Notes under the pieces: model-generated
The model's database searches: none
What the model saw: only the letters and a program-made list of their open reading frames with translations
What the model was told of the DNA's origin: nothing
Program-made: the position numbers and the translations under genes
Source: an uncultured Brevinema sp.
GTDB lineage: Bacteria > Spirochaetota > Brevinematia > Brevinematales > Brevinemataceae
Direction: 5' to 3'
Length of the DNA stretch: 6,088 bases
Assembly (NCBI GenBank): GCA_947036575.1
Contig: CAMQSH010000119.1
Coordinates: 1 to 6,088, forward strand
Shown: piece by piece, positions 5,382 through 6,088 of the stretch
Numbering within the stretch: position 1 is the stretch's first letter
Layout of the letters: each line of letters starts with the position of its first letter

Positions 5382-6088
5382 ATGGATATTAAAAAGATTA
5401 TTATTGTACTAGACTCTTTTAAAGGTAGCCTAAGTTCATTGGCAGCTGGGCAAGCTTTTGCGGATGGAGTAAAAGAAGCAGATAATAATATCGAGACAAT
5501 TGTCTATTCTGTTGCAGATGGTGGAGAAGGGACGATAGAAGCATTACATCAAAATTGTGGAGGAACACTACATGTGCTAGGTGTAAATGATCCTCTTTTT
5601 CGTAAAGTCAGAGCAGAATATGTAGAATTAGGTGATGGGACTGTAGTCATAGAGATGGCTAAGGCTTCGGGGCTGACTCTTGTTGAGCCAGAATTACGTA
5701 ATCCTATGAATACAACTACTTATGGTACTGGAGAATTGATTAAACATGCTTTAGATAATGGAGCTAAAAAAATTATTCTCGCTATTGGTGGTAGTGCTAC
5801 AAATGATGGTGGAATTGGTATGTTGTCTGCATTAGGTATTCAGTTTATTGATGAAAAAGCTCAAGAGCTTAGTCCTATAGGTAGCAATGTAGGAAAAATA
5901 CATACGATAGATACTTCTTCCGTACATCCAAAATTAAAAGAATGTGAATTTATAGTTGCTTGTGATGTAGATAATCCTTTATGTGGTATAAATGGAGCGG
6001 CCTATATTTATGGTCCTCAAAAAGGTGCTACTCCAGAAATGGTAGAAATTCTCGATCAATATTTAAGACATTTTGCTGGACTCATTAG
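5382..6088 (+). CDS. Glycerate kinase, type-1 family (5' 235 codons, cut by window end)
   Basis: Cytosolic enzyme that phosphorylates D-glycerate with ATP to 2- or 3-phosphoglycerate, feeding glycolysis; the position phosphorylated cannot be read here. The frame is open to the window edge, so about 140-150 residues of a usual 370-390 are missing. Family signatures are clear: DSFKGSLSS (11-19), VADGGEGT (44-51), IEMAKASGL (90-98), RNPMNTTTYGTGELI (106-120), IGGSATNDGGIGM (135-147), ACDVDNPLCG and GPQKGAT toward the end. The ATG at 5382 is preferred because family members begin a few residues before DSFKGS and GGGGGA lies just upstream; in-frame ATGs at 5370 and 5358 would add 4 or 8 residues. 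I give no symbol because garK, glxK and glxK-like names cannot be separated here. It is divergent from the GH63 gene. Confidence 0.95.
   Translation, partial: MDIKKIIIVLDSFKGSLSSLAAGQAFADGVKEADNNIETIVYSVADGGEGTIEALHQNCGGTLHVLGVNDPLFRKVRAEYVELGDGTVVIEMAKASGLTLVEPELRNPMNTTTYGTGELIKHALDNGAKKIILAIGGSATNDGGIGMLSALGIQFIDEKAQELSPIGSNVGKIHTIDTSSVHPKLKECEFIVACDVDNPLCGINGAAYIYGPQKGATPEMVEILDQYLRHFAGLI

Overview
The window is AT-rich bacterial DNA (roughly 70-75% A+T outside one leader element) using the standard genetic code, with strong GGAG-type ribosome binding sites and intrinsic terminators. Two minus-strand products begin with lipoprotein-like signal peptides, and a GH63-type glycosidase and a glycerate kinase are present. 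A low-GC, host-associated bacterium with an outer membrane, possibly a spirochaete, would fit, but nothing here fixes the taxon and this is inference only.

Left part (1-1260): a tandem array of small-gene cassettes on the plus strand. A 370-bp unit (GC-rich leader, RBS, 61-codon gene orf61, terminator, spacer) occurs twice with no base difference (1-370 and 371-740). A third copy of the leader begins at 741, but here it precedes a different 66-codon gene (orf66, 806-1006), followed 21 bp later by a third orf61 with its own RBS and a variant of the same terminator. The window starts inside this array, so more copies may lie to the left. I do not recognise either protein.

Middle (1260-2657): a short AT-rich spacer with a 19-bp direct repeat, then a terminator serving the minus strand, then a 258-aa probable secreted protein or lipoprotein of unknown function (minus strand). 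About 380 bp of very AT-rich DNA follows, with a weak terminator-like hairpin and no intact gene.

Right part (2658-6088): a 721-aa exported glycoside hydrolase of the GH63 / YgjK type (minus strand). A 558-bp divergent intergenic region holds a full-consensus minus-strand promoter, a possible decayed reading frame and a plus-strand promoter. Then comes the start of a type-1 glycerate kinase (plus strand), cut by the window end after 235 codons. Some GH63 enzymes release glycerate from mannosyl- or glucosylglycerate, and glycerate kinase would use that product, so the divergent pair may form a small glycosyl-glycerate utilisation locus. That link is inference from neighbourhood and family knowledge.
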